Below are positions 42,807 to 50,980 of a DNA stretch of 64,000 nt, piece by piece (positions within the stretch are counted from its first letter, which is position 1; each line of letters opens with the position of its first letter). A program made the translations under genes and the position numbers. The notes under the pieces are model-generated. The model made no database searches. It saw nothing but the letters and a program-made list of their open reading frames with translations, and was not told the origin of the DNA. The DNA comes from Streptomyces sp. 11x1. Its GTDB lineage: Bacteria; Actinomycetota; Actinomycetes; Streptomycetales; Streptomycetaceae. The DNA lies in assembly GCF_032598905.1 (NCBI RefSeq), contig NZ_CP122458.1:7093001-7157000 (forward strand), given 5' to 3'.

Positions 42807-45046
42807 CTCCTCACCGGGGTCAGCCTCAGCAAAACGACCGAGGGCGCCTCCGGCAGGCTCACCCGCAGCTCGGCGCCGTGCCACCGAGCCGTGGCCGTCG
42901 TCGCCCTCGGATGCAGGACCTCCACCCGTACGTCCCCCGCGCCCCCGCCAGGTGGCGTGAAGCATCGTGCGGTGTCCCCTCCCCGGCGCCAGACCGTCAC
43001 GTACACCGGACCCGCGTCCGGCACCGGCGGCCTCAGACCCAGCGCGACCCAGTCGTCCGACCAGCCCGGCAGGCCCAGGGGCCAGAACGGCAGGGCGGTG
43101 CGCAGATCGCCCCGGATCGCCTTGTACGCGTCCAAGGCGTCACGCACCAGCCCGAGCTGACGTTCTGTCATGCGGTCCAGGTGGCCGGAGAGATGGACCC
43201 GGCCGAGGAGCGCGGAACCGAGCGTGAAGGCGATCTCCTCGTCCGTGCAGGACGGTTGCGGGTACGCCCAGACGGCGCCCTGCTCCGGCGGCACGGCGGT
43301 GGGGGCGGAGGCGGCGATGGGCGGACAGCGCAGGGGATCCTGCTGGTCGGAGGTGGACTGGAGCTGTGCCACCGCGAGGGAGGCGCCGTCCATGCGCATA
43401 CCGCCCGAGGCGCAGTTCTCGATGACCAGGCCGGGGTGACGGTCCAGGACCGAGGACAGCCAGGCGAGCCAGGCCCGGGAGTGGGCGAGGTGGGCCGGTG
43501 CGGAGGTGGTGATGTTGTAGTCGAGTTTGAGATAGCCGACGCCCCACTCGTCGACGAGACGGTCGACCGTCCCGTCCAGATGGGCGCGGGCCGCCGGGTG
43601 GGTCAGGTCCAGCTGGTGCCGGCCCTGTTCGGTGACCCGGGTGCCGTCCTCGTGCCGGAGGAAGGCCTCGGCGGGCAGACCGGCGGCGAGTGGACTGCGG
43701 ACCCCGACGACCTCGGGCTCCAGCCACAGCCCCGGCACCATGCCGCGCTCCCGGATCCGGTCGAGCACGCCCCGGATGCCACGGTCGCCGGGGAACCGTC
43801 GGACCGACGGCAACCAGGCCCCCACACTGTCCCACCAGCCCCCGGGCGAACCACCACCCTCGCCGCTCTGTCCGCTCCGCCCGGCCTCTCCACTCTCTGC
43901 GTCGTCGTACCACCCGGCGTCCACGCAGAAGTACTCCGCGCCCGCCTCCGCCGCCGCGTCGATCAGCGGGAGCAGTTTCTCGGTGGTCGGGTCGCCCATG
44001 AGGGTGTTCATGTAGTCGTTGAAGATCACTGGCAGTCGGGTGTGGTCCGGGTGCGGGCGGCGTACGACGCGGCGGTAGGAGGTCAGCGCGGCCAAGGCGC
44101 CGTCGAAGCGGGCGCCGAGGGCGAGGGCGGCCCACTCGGTGGTGAACTCGGCGCCGGGCGGCAGGACTTGGCGCCACCGATGTTCGTCGTGGGTGGGGCC
44201 GCCGAGGGCCAGATATGTCTGCCCCGCCGACTCGCCGGCCTCCCAGACCCAGCTGGACGCCGACTCGATCTGCCACAGCCAGCAACGGTCGTCCGTACGG
44301 TGCTGGAGTGCGCCCATCGCGAGATGCCCGTCCGTGGGCCAGCTGCCGCGTCCGGCGAGCCGGGCCGCCGCGTGCCCGGTGCCGCCGTGCACCTCGTGGT
44401 TGACGTCGGGGACGGAGTTCCGCAGCGGCTCGGTGTACCAACGGCACTCCGCGAGCCAGTCGTTGCGCGCGCGGAGGACGGACAGGTCGTCGGGGGAGGG
44501 GAGTCCGCCGAGGAGCAGGCTGCCGAGGGAGCGTACGGTGACCGACCCGGAGCCGTCGTTGCGCAGCCGGACGCGGGAGCGCAGTACGGAGATGCCGTCC
44601 GGTGAGGCGTATTCCACGAAGGTGGTCAACCCGGTCGCCGAGTCGTGGAGTTCGAAGGCCAGCCGATGCCACCGCACGCGGTCGGCCGAACCACCAGCCG
44701 AACCATCTGCCGAATCACCGTGCTCCGCAGCCGAGTTGCCGGGCCCGGGATCGCAAGTGGAGTGATGGGCACGGTACTTCAGACGGGCGCCGATCGCCGT
44801 GCCGGTGAAGCGGGGTCTGGCCCAGCCGGTGCCGTCGCCGAGCAGGACCAGGTCGACCAGGGGCGGCGAGGTGGCGGCCTTGGTCTCCTTGGGGCCGGGC
44901 GCGGGGTCGTCGGGGCGACGGACGCGCAGCAGCCGGGGAGTCTCTCCGCTGAGGTCGAAGTCGGCGGTCAGCGCGGAGTGGCCCCAACGGTAGGAGAGGC
45001 TCCACGGGAACGCGTCGGTCCACTGGTGACTGTCGTGCTGCGACAT
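42803..45046 (-). CDS. GH36-type alpha-galactosidase
   Basis: The 747-residue enzyme has an N-terminal beta-sandwich (1-290), a TIM barrel (about 300-640) and a C-terminal sheet. DAGWYDD, GLWLEPEVVG, the nucleophile Asp in YLKLDYN and the acid/base Asp in STSDQQDPLR fit GH36 (melibiase). It removes alpha-galactosyl groups from raffinose-type sugars. No signal peptide is visible, so it acts inside the cell. A 10-bp palindrome TGAACGTTCA (45161-45170) lies in the promoter side gap. Confidence 0.92.
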   Translation of the reverse strand: MSQHDSHQWTDAFPWSLSYRWGHSALTADFDLSGETPRLLRVRRPDDPAPGPKETKAATSPPLVDLVLLGDGTGWARPRFTGTAIGARLKYRAHHSTCDPGPGNSAAEHGDSADGSAGGSADRVRWHRLAFELHDSATGLTTFVEYASPDGISVLRSRVRLRNDGSGSVTVRSLGSLLLGGLPSPDDLSVLRARNDWLAECRWYTEPLRNSVPDVNHEVHGGTGHAAARLAGRGSWPTDGHLAMGALQHRTDDRCWLWQIESASSWVWEAGESAGQTYLALGGPTHDEHRWRQVLPPGAEFTTEWAALALGARFDGALAALTSYRRVVRRPHPDHTRLPVIFNDYMNTLMGDPTTEKLLPLIDAAAEAGAEYFCVDAGWYDDAESGEAGRSGQSGEGGGSPGGWWDSVGAWLPSVRRFPGDRGIRGVLDRIRERGMVPGLWLEPEVVGVRSPLAAGLPAEAFLRHEDGTRVTEQGRHQLDLTHPAARAHLDGTVDRLVDEWGVGYLKLDYNITTSAPAHLAHSRAWLAWLSSVLDRHPGLVIENCASGGMRMDGASLAVAQLQSTSDQQDPLRCPPIAASAPTAVPPEQGAVWAYPQPSCTDEEIAFTLGSALLGRVHLSGHLDRMTERQLGLVRDALDAYKAIRGDLRTALPFWPLGLPGWSDDWVALGLRPPVPDAGPVYVTVWRRGGDTARCFTPPGGGAGDVRVEVLHPRATTATARWHGAELRVSLPEAPSVVLLRLTPVRS

Positions 45047-45250
45047 GTGATCCCCCGGGTCGGCTGGGCTCCCAAGTGTTCACGGCGAGCTGTGCGTCCG
45101 CTGTCCCCATCGTGTGCGAAGCGGCGGGTCAACCACACAGGATCTACGTATCCGAAAGCATGAACGTTCAAGCAGGCGAGGTGTCGATGCAGATCATCAC
45201 AGCGACATCAGCACCGATAAGGCGAGCAGGGGGAGTCCCATAGGAATGCC

Positions 45251-45557
45251 GTGGCACGGAGCGAGACCGTCCTGAAGCACGCCCGTCCCGAAGTCGGGCT
45301 GTGGCTGGCCGAGTTCGTCGAGCGGTTCGTGCTCGTCGCCGCGCGCAACCTGCCTGCTGCCGTGGTGAACGGGGGTCGGTCACGCTGCCCCTCTTCGCCC
45401 CGGACGACCACACGAAGCGGTCGCCGTCGTCGGCCTGGGCTTCGCGGAGCCCAAGGAGTTCACGGCCGAGGAGACAGCGAAGTACGCGGAGGACGCGAAA
45501 ACCGTACCGACCACGCCCTGCCCCGAGGACCGGCCGACCGTCAACCGCACGGGCTGA
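45251..45557 (+). pseudogene. Frameshifted remnant of a small hypothetical gene
   Basis: Protein-like sequence continues across three frames: VGLWLAEFVERFVLVAARNLPA (shown core AEFVERFVLVAARNLPA), then SVTLPLFAPDD, then EAVAVVGLGFAEPKEFTAEE to TGA 45557. The first break is at the GGGGG run near 45371-45375, the second near 45408. The last frame has normal codon bias. Two compensating-type errors suggest a recent pseudogene of about 100 codons, or sequence errors. The rest of the gap 45047-45781 shows nothing clear. Confidence 0.6.
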
Positions 45558-45781
45558 CTCGCGGCTGACCCTGCCCCATCTCGCGGCCGGTTCACGGGGC
45601 CGGCCCGCGACCGACTCACGGGCCTGTACAGCCGCGCGGGCCGACTCGCGGTCGCCCCAATGGCCTGCCCCCGGCCGCATGCACCCGCAGCCCGACGTAC
45701 GAGCTGCTCCGCGAGTCGGGGCGGGCTGTCCGCGCGCCGGTCCATCTCGGGAGCGTGCCCCGGCCCCGCCGCCCGCCGCCC

Positions 45782-48112
45782 CTACTTCCCCACCGTCTCC
45801 AACCGCACCGCGCACGTCTTGAACTCCGGCATGCGAGAGGTGGGGTCGAGGGCGGGGTTGGTGAGGGTGTTGGCGCGGCCCTCGCCCGGCCAGTGGAACG
45901 GCATGAAGACCGTGTCCGGGCGGATGGTGGTCGTGATGCGCGCCGGAGCGACGGCCCGGCCCCGGCGGGAGATCACGGCCACCGGGTCGCCCTCCGCCGC
46001 GCCGAGCCGCTCGGCCAGCCGGGGGTGCAGTTCCACGAAGGGCCCGGGCGCGGCGGAGTTGAGCTCGTCGACCCGCCGGGTCTGGGCGCCCGACTGGTAC
46101 TGGGCGACCACGCGTCCGGTGGTGAGCAGCACCGGGTACTCGGCGTCCGGTTCCTCGGCCGACGCCCGGTGCGAGACGGGCACGAACCGGGCCCGGCCGT
46201 CCTCGGTGGCGAACCGGTCGAGAAAGAGCCGCGGCGTCCCGGGATGCACCTCGGCGGACTCCACGGGACTTCCACCCCCACCCGCAACCCGCTCCGCCTC
46301 GGCGCCCGCGGCTGGGCTTGCTCCACTGCCCGTCGCCTGCTCCGCCTCGGCGCCCGCGGCTGGGCTTGCTCCACTGCCCGTCGCCTGCTCCGCCTCGGCG
46401 CCCGCGGCTGGGCTTGCTCCACTGCCCGTCGCCGAGTCCGTCCCGCCGCCCGGCGCAGGGCGCGCCTCGGCACTCGACGCCGCCTCCACCACCGTCACCG
46501 GCGCCGGGCAGGGCCAGAACACCCCGTTCTCCTCGGCCAGTCGGCGGTAGGTGATGCCCGAGTAGTCGGCGAGCCCGCCCGCGCTCGCCCGGCGCAGCTC
46601 CTCGAAGACCTCCTCGGCGTCGGTCGAGAACCCCTTCTCGACACCCAGCCGGTCGGCCAGCTCGTGCATGACCTCCAGGTCGCTGCGGACCCCCTCGGGC
46701 GGCGTGATCGCGCGCCGCCGCAGCAGCACCCGGCCCTCCAGATTGGTCGTCGTGCCGGTCTCCTCGGCCCACTGCGTCACCGGCAGCACCACGTCCGCCA
46801 GCGCCGCCGTCTCCGACAGCACGACATCGCACACCGCGAGGAAGTCCAGCGACCTGATCCGCTCCTCGATGTGCGCGGCGCGCGGCGCCGACACCACCGG
46901 ATTGGAGCCCATCAGCAGCAGCGACTTGATGTCACCGCCGAGCGCGTCCAGCAGCTCGTACGCGCTGCGTCCCGGCCCGGGCAGGCTGTCGGGGTCCACG
47001 CCCCAGACCTCGGCGACGTGCCGCCGCGCCTCGGGGTCGACCAGCTTGCGGTAACCCGGGAGCTGATCGGCCTTCTGGCCGTGCTCGCGCCCGCCTTGCC
47101 CGTTGCCCTGCCCGGTGAGGCAGCCGTAGCCGGACAGCGGCCGCCCGGCCCGCCCCGTGGCCAGCGTGAGGTTGATCCACGCGCCGACCGTGTCCGTGCC
47201 CTTGGACTGCTGCTCGGGCCCGCGCGCGGTGAGCACCATCGCATGCTCGGGCTCGCAGAACAGCCGTACCGCTTCGCGGAGTTGGGGAACGGGCACCCCC
47301 GTGATCCGCTCCACGTACTCCGGCCAGTGCGCCATGGCGGCGGCCCGTGCCTCTTCCCAGCCGCTGGTCCGCTCGCGGATGTACTCCTCGTCCACCCGCC
47401 CCTCGGCCACGATCAGATGCAGCAGCCCGAGCGCGAGGGCGAGATCGGTGCCGGGGCGCGGCGACAGGTGCAGATCGGCCTGCTCGGCCGTACGCGTGCG
47501 GCGCGGATCGATGACGATCAGCTTGCCGCCGTTCTCCTTCAGCCCGGTGAGATAGCGCAGCGCCGGCGGCATGGTCTCTGCGAGGTTGGACCCGACGAGG
47601 ACGACACACCCCGTCCTCGGGATGTCCTCCAGCGGGAACGGCAGCCCGCGGTCCAGGCCGAAAGCCTTCGTCCCGGCGGCCGCGGCCGAGGACATGCAGA
47701 AGCGGCCGTTGTAGTCGATCTGCGAGGTGCCGAGGACGATCCGCGCGAACTTGCCGAGCAGATAAGCCTTCTCGTTCGTCAGCCCGCCGCCGCCGAACAC
47801 TCCGCACGCGTCCGGGCCATGTTCCGTACGCGTGCGGGTGAGTCCCTCGGCGATCCGGTCGAGTGCCTCGTCCCAGGAGGCGGGTTCCAGGTTGCCCGCC
47901 CTTCTGACCAAGGGACTGGTCAGCCTGACCCGGGACGAGAGCACAGCCGGGGCCGTACGACCCTTGCCGCACAGTGCTCCCCGGTTCACCGGGAAGTCCG
48001 CGCGCTCCGTGACCACTACGACCCCTTCGGTCCCGTCCGCACCGGGCGTCAGGTTCATCCCGCACTGCAGGGCGCAGTACGGGCAGTGGGTGGGCGTCGC
48101 GGAGTTCGGCAT
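45782..48112 (-). CDS. nasA: Assimilatory nitrate reductase catalytic subunit
   Basis: The 776-residue molybdoenzyme has the N-terminal [4Fe-4S] motif CPYCALQCGMN with the fourth Cys in GALCGKG. Molybdopterin-binding segments follow (GSNLAETMPPALRY, LLLMGSNPVVSAP, VLLTTGRVVAQYQSGAQTRR). It reduces nitrate to nitrite in the cytosol. Residues about 560-607 are three perfect copies of a 16-residue Ala/Gly repeat not expected in the family. The ATG at 48112 is supported by promoter similarity to the nir operon; GTG 48133 is possible. Confidence 0.95.
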   Translation of the reverse strand: MPNSATPTHCPYCALQCGMNLTPGADGTEGVVVVTERADFPVNRGALCGKGRTAPAVLSSRVRLTSPLVRRAGNLEPASWDEALDRIAEGLTRTRTEHGPDACGVFGGGGLTNEKAYLLGKFARIVLGTSQIDYNGRFCMSSAAAAGTKAFGLDRGLPFPLEDIPRTGCVVLVGSNLAETMPPALRYLTGLKENGGKLIVIDPRRTRTAEQADLHLSPRPGTDLALALGLLHLIVAEGRVDEEYIRERTSGWEEARAAAMAHWPEYVERITGVPVPQLREAVRLFCEPEHAMVLTARGPEQQSKGTDTVGAWINLTLATGRAGRPLSGYGCLTGQGNGQGGREHGQKADQLPGYRKLVDPEARRHVAEVWGVDPDSLPGPGRSAYELLDALGGDIKSLLLMGSNPVVSAPRAAHIEERIRSLDFLAVCDVVLSETAALADVVLPVTQWAEETGTTTNLEGRVLLRRRAITPPEGVRSDLEVMHELADRLGVEKGFSTDAEEVFEELRRASAGGLADYSGITYRRLAEENGVFWPCPAPVTVVEAASSAEARPAPGGGTDSATGSGASPAAGAEAEQATGSGASPAAGAEAEQATGSGASPAAGAEAERVAGGGGSPVESAEVHPGTPRLFLDRFATEDGRARFVPVSHRASAEEPDAEYPVLLTTGRVVAQYQSGAQTRRVDELNSAAPGPFVELHPRLAERLGAAEGDPVAVISRRGRAVAPARITTTIRPDTVFMPFHWPGEGRANTLTNPALDPTSRMPEFKTCAVRLETVGK
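46291..46434 (-). repeat. Three perfect 48-bp tandem repeats in nasA
   Basis: Identical units begin at 46291, 46339 and 46387 and encode ATGSGASPAAGAEAEQ-like 16-residue repeats in frame. Perfect identity over 48 bp implies very recent amplification. Confidence 0.92.
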
Positions 48113-48135
48113 ACCGCTCAGCGTGCGTCGCACGT

Positions 48136-48173
48136 GTTACGCGCCGGGACGCCCCTCGTTACGCGACCGGCAC
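48136..48173 (-). promoter_or_regulatory. GlnR-like operator of nasA
   Basis: Reading leftward, GTGCC-N6-GTAAC-N6-CGTCC-N6-GTAAC has the same 11-bp phasing as the site before the nir operon. GTAACAC-N6-CGCACGCT-N7-ATG then leads to the start codon with identical spacing. GlnR control of nasA and nirB is established in S. coelicolor. Confidence 0.7.
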
Positions 48174-48406
48174 GGGGACCTCCCGGCGGCGTCGGGCCCG
48201 GCGTGAGGAAGAGCGCCGCCGGATGTCGCGATTCCGTCACCGTATGTGGTCACATCGCCGCTTTCCGTCCATCCGCTCGGGCCCCGCGTGCTAAGAACTA
48301 CGGGCGCCACGGACACGGGGGTCGTGCCGCGAGCCCCGTGTGGCGCATGACCTGTCACCCGGCCCGCGCGCGGGCCACCGGGGGAAGAGGACAACCACGT
48401 GACCGT

Positions 48407-48892
48407 ATGCGCACCACCGCCGCCGCCCTGGGTGCCGTCGGCGCCCTGACCGCCACTCAGCTCGGCCTCGCCGGAGCCGCCTCGGCCGCGCCCCGGGCCG
48501 CCGGCTGCCCGATCGAACTCCGTTCGCCCAAGAGCTTCACCCTGGACGCGAAGAACCGGGTGCAGGGCGGCCTCTACTTCGCTCTCAGGAACAAGAGCAA
48601 GACCGCGAGCTTCAAGGACGTCAGCCTGACCGTCAGCAAGCCCGTCAACCTGACCTTCACCTACGCCACGCCCACCAAGGGCAGCAAGATCACCAAGCGC
48701 ACCTCGAAGGTAGCCACCGTCCGCACCAGGACACTGAAGAAGAAGGGCACCACCGGTCTGCGCATCAGCGCCTACATGACCAACAGCAAGAAGCCCTACG
48801 AGGTTCGCTTCACCGTCCGCGGCAAGACCGCCGCCGACAGGCAGTGGGGCTGCGCGGTGGACCAGGGCTGGTGGGGCAGCATCAAGCACTGA
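48407..48892 (+). CDS. Small secreted protein of unknown function
   Basis: The 161-residue protein has a signal peptide (MRTTAAALGAVGALTATQ, cleavage near ASA-APR). The mature part is strand- and lysine-rich, with two cysteines (GCPIELRS near the N-terminus, WGCAVDQGWWG near the end) likely forming a disulphide that ties both ends. The pattern NKSKTASFKDVSLTVSKPVN suggests an immunoglobulin-like fold. No family name is recognised. The ribosome-binding tract GAAGAGGA lies 15 bases upstream of the ATG, rather far. Confidence 0.75.
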   Translation: MRTTAAALGAVGALTATQLGLAGAASAAPRAAGCPIELRSPKSFTLDAKNRVQGGLYFALRNKSKTASFKDVSLTVSKPVNLTFTYATPTKGSKITKRTSKVATVRTRTLKKKGTTGLRISAYMTNSKKPYEVRFTVRGKTAADRQWGCAVDQGWWGSIKH

Positions 48893-48945
48893 GGGTGCGC
48901 CAGGGGGAGGCTTCGACGGCCCGCACAGGGCCCTCTTCGCACCCT

Positions 48946-49659
48946 CTACTGCCCCTCCGAGGGCCCCCGCCCCGCCGACGCGAGCGCCTTCTCGACCCCC
49001 GTTTCCTCCGGTCCGAGGAAGCGGGGGTCCGGCTCGAACAGGGCGTCCAGGGAGGCCTTGCCCGCCGCGAACAGCTCCCGGGTGGCCCCGTAGTACCAGG
49101 TTCCGTCGTGCCGGTCCTGCACACCGACGCCGTACGACTCGACACCCGCCTCCTCGCACAGCGCGACCGCCCGGCGTATGTGGAAGCCCTGGCTGACGAG
49201 CACCGCCCGGTCCACACCGAAGATCTTCTTGGCGCGGACGCAGGAGTCCCAGGTGTCGAACCCGGCGTAGTCGCTGACGATCCGGTCGTCCGGCACGCCG
49301 TGCTCGGTGAGATAGCCGCGCATCGCGTCCGGCTCGTCGTACTCCACGCGGCTGTTGTCCCCGGTGACCAGGACCACCTTGATCCGGCCCGACCGGTACA
49401 GCTCGGCCGCCGCATCCAGCCGGCGCGCGAGATACGGGGACGGCTCGCCCCGCCAGAGCCCGGCGCCGAACACGACCGCGACCTCGGTGTGCGGCGCGTC
49501 GGCCGTGGTCCGCAGCCGGTCGGCGGCCGCCGTGTACATCCAGGTCGAGGGCAGCAGTGCCAGCACGCACAGCAGCATCACCGCCTGCACGGCCCGCCGC
49601 CGCCCCGCCCGCGTACGCGGCAGCCGAACGACGCGCACGATCCGCCCGATACGCCTCAC
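48946..49659 (-). CDS. SanA/YdcF-type (DUF218) membrane protein
   Basis: The 237-residue protein has an N-terminal basic segment and one helix (AVQAVMLLCVLALLPSTWMY), then the DUF218 core VAVVFGAGLWRGEPSPYLARRLDAA, VVLVTGDN, DYAGFDTWDSCVRAKKIFG and VSQGFHIRRAVALCEEAG. E. coli SanA of this family affects vancomycin exclusion at high temperature; the biochemical role is unclear. The arrangement in the family suggests an envelope function. Confidence 0.88.
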   Translation of the reverse strand: MRRIGRIVRVVRLPRTRAGRRRAVQAVMLLCVLALLPSTWMYTAAADRLRTTADAPHTEVAVVFGAGLWRGEPSPYLARRLDAAAELYRSGRIKVVLVTGDNSRVEYDEPDAMRGYLTEHGVPDDRIVSDYAGFDTWDSCVRAKKIFGVDRAVLVSQGFHIRRAVALCEEAGVESYGVGVQDRHDGTWYYGATRELFAAGKASLDALFEPDPRFLGPEETGVEKALASAGRGPSEGQ

Positions 49660-49820
49660 TGCGCCCCCGTCCCCTCGGATCCGCTCATGTGTCCTGCTTG
49701 TTTCCGGCGAGCCCGTCCGATCCCGCCCCCGATCCCGCCCCCGATCCCGCCCACTCGACCAACGAAGACGTCAGTCACGGAGATCCGGTTCACCGCTCAG
49801 CGTGACAAGCTTCACCCGAA

Positions 49821-49854
49821 CGTGTGAAAAGGCCAGGTCGCGGAGGTTCACACG
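49821..49854. promoter_or_regulatory. Inverted repeat CGTGTGAA-N18-TTCACACG
   Basis: Perfect 8-bp arms lie about 86 bp upstream of the chelatase gene; an additional GTGAC-N6-CACCC-N6-GTGAA spacing overlaps the left arm. Nearby (about 49721-49752) GATCCCGCCCCC is repeated three times. Likely part of the chelatase promoter region. Confidence 0.5.
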
Positions 49855-49939
49855 CCCGTACCGCGCGCGGTGAAGTGCCGGAAAACACCCGTCACCACCG
49901 CGCAACGGGGAGGCAACGTCCTCCCGGCACCATCGGTGC

Positions 49940-50803
49940 ATGACGGCGACGACGAGCAAGTCGAACGCGGACCTCGACAGTACGGCGCACATCATGAACC
50001 TGATCAGTGACCAGTTGGCCACGCAGCTCAGCCGCGTCTCCCGCGACGGCACCCGGCGCCCCGCCCCACCGGCGCTCGTCCTGGTCGCGCACGGCAGCCG
50101 TGACCCGCGCGCCCTGGCGACCGTTCGCACCCTCATGGAGCACGTCCGCGAGCAGCGCCCCGGCCTCGCCGTGCACCTCGGCCACATCGAGCTGAACGAG
50201 CCCCTGCTCCCCGACACCCTCGCCGCCCTCGGCGACCGGGAAGCCGTCCTCGTCCCCCTCCTCCTCAGCCGCGGCTACCACGTCAAGCAGGACATCCCGG
50301 AGATGGCCGCGGCCGCCGAGGCCCGCACCCGCCTGGCCACCCCCCTCGGCCCGCACCCCCTCCTCGTCGACGCCCTGCACGCCCGCCTCGTCGAGGCCGG
50401 CTGGCGCACCCGTATGAGCGCGGCCCGGCGCCGGGGAAGCGCGGTCGTCCTCGCCGCCGCCGGCTCCCGTGACCCCGAGGCCGCCCTGGACACCGGCCGC
50501 ACGGCCCGCCTCCTCGCCGACCGCCTGGGCGTCCCGGTCCTCCCCGCCTACGCCTCCGCGGCGTCCCCCACCGTCCCCGAGGCCGTCCGCACCCTCACCG
50601 CCGCGGGCCACACCCACGTGGCGGTGGCGTCCTACTTCACGGCCCCGGGCCGCTTCGCGACGGAATGCGCGGCGGCGGCCCCCTGGATCGCCGCGGCCCC
50701 CCTAGGAGTCCACCCGTCCATGGCCACCCTGGTCCTGCACCGCTACGACGAGGCACTGAGCACCCCCGGCACAACGGTGGAACGAGCCCTGGCGTCGGCA
50801 TAG
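49940..50803 (+). CDS. Sirohydrochlorin chelatase (CbiX/SirB-like)
   Basis: The 287-residue protein has two CbiX repeats: ALVLVAHGSRDPRALATV with the metal-binding His, then VLLSRGYHVKQDIPE-type sequence (LLLSRGYHVKQDIPEM), and a second half VVLAAAGSRDPEAALDT in which the first His is replaced by Ala. It inserts iron (or cobalt) into sirohydrochlorin to make sirohaem. NirB needs sirohaem, so this gene complements the nitrate pathway in the same window. Confidence 0.9.
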   Translation: MTATTSKSNADLDSTAHIMNLISDQLATQLSRVSRDGTRRPAPPALVLVAHGSRDPRALATVRTLMEHVREQRPGLAVHLGHIELNEPLLPDTLAALGDREAVLVPLLLSRGYHVKQDIPEMAAAAEARTRLATPLGPHPLLVDALHARLVEAGWRTRMSAARRRGSAVVLAAAGSRDPEAALDTGRTARLLADRLGVPVLPAYASAASPTVPEAVRTLTAAGHTHVAVASYFTAPGRFATECAAAAPWIAAAPLGVHPSMATLVLHRYDEALSTPGTTVERALASA

Positions 50804-50832
50804 GGGCCTCGCGAAACTCCCGACCCGCAACA

Positions 50833-50850
50833 GCGCCCCTCCAGGGGCGC
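50833..50850. repeat. Hairpin GCGCCCCT-CC-AGGGGCGC, start of another dispersed sequence
   Basis: An 8-bp perfect stem with a 2-nt loop lies downstream of the chelatase stop. It is followed by GGGGCTGTGTCGA and GCGGCTCCGCCGCGTGGG, a second intergenic sequence type that I recall from other Streptomyces gene ends. It probably terminates the chelatase transcript. Confidence 0.6.
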
Positions 50851-50951
50851 GGGGCTGTGTCGAATGTGCGGCTCCGCCGCGTGGGTGCGACCAGCCACGA
50901 CCGACCCGTACCCGCCAAACGGCAGGACCCGGCAGACGAGTAGGCACCCTT

Positions 50952-50980
50952 TTGTCACACCCGCCCCGTACTGTCGAATC
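50952..50980 (+). promoter_or_regulatory. Leaderless promoter of dgt resembling the DNA-damage motif
   Basis: TTGTCA (50952-50957) is followed after 11 bp by TACTGT (50969-50974), which lies at -12 to -7 from the ATG. The layout equals that of dnaG, but the GTG of the motif TTGTCRGTG is CAC here, so the match is partial. Confidence 0.5.

Noticed and set aside
45755..48406. Very long rightward frame across nasA
   Set aside because: Only its end (from 48407) looks like a protein with a signal peptide; the rest is an antisense shadow of nasA.
49660..49939. Cobalamin or other riboswitch before the sirohydrochlorin chelatase
   Set aside because: No B12-box or other conserved riboswitch core could be recognised; only a dyad and short direct repeats are present.
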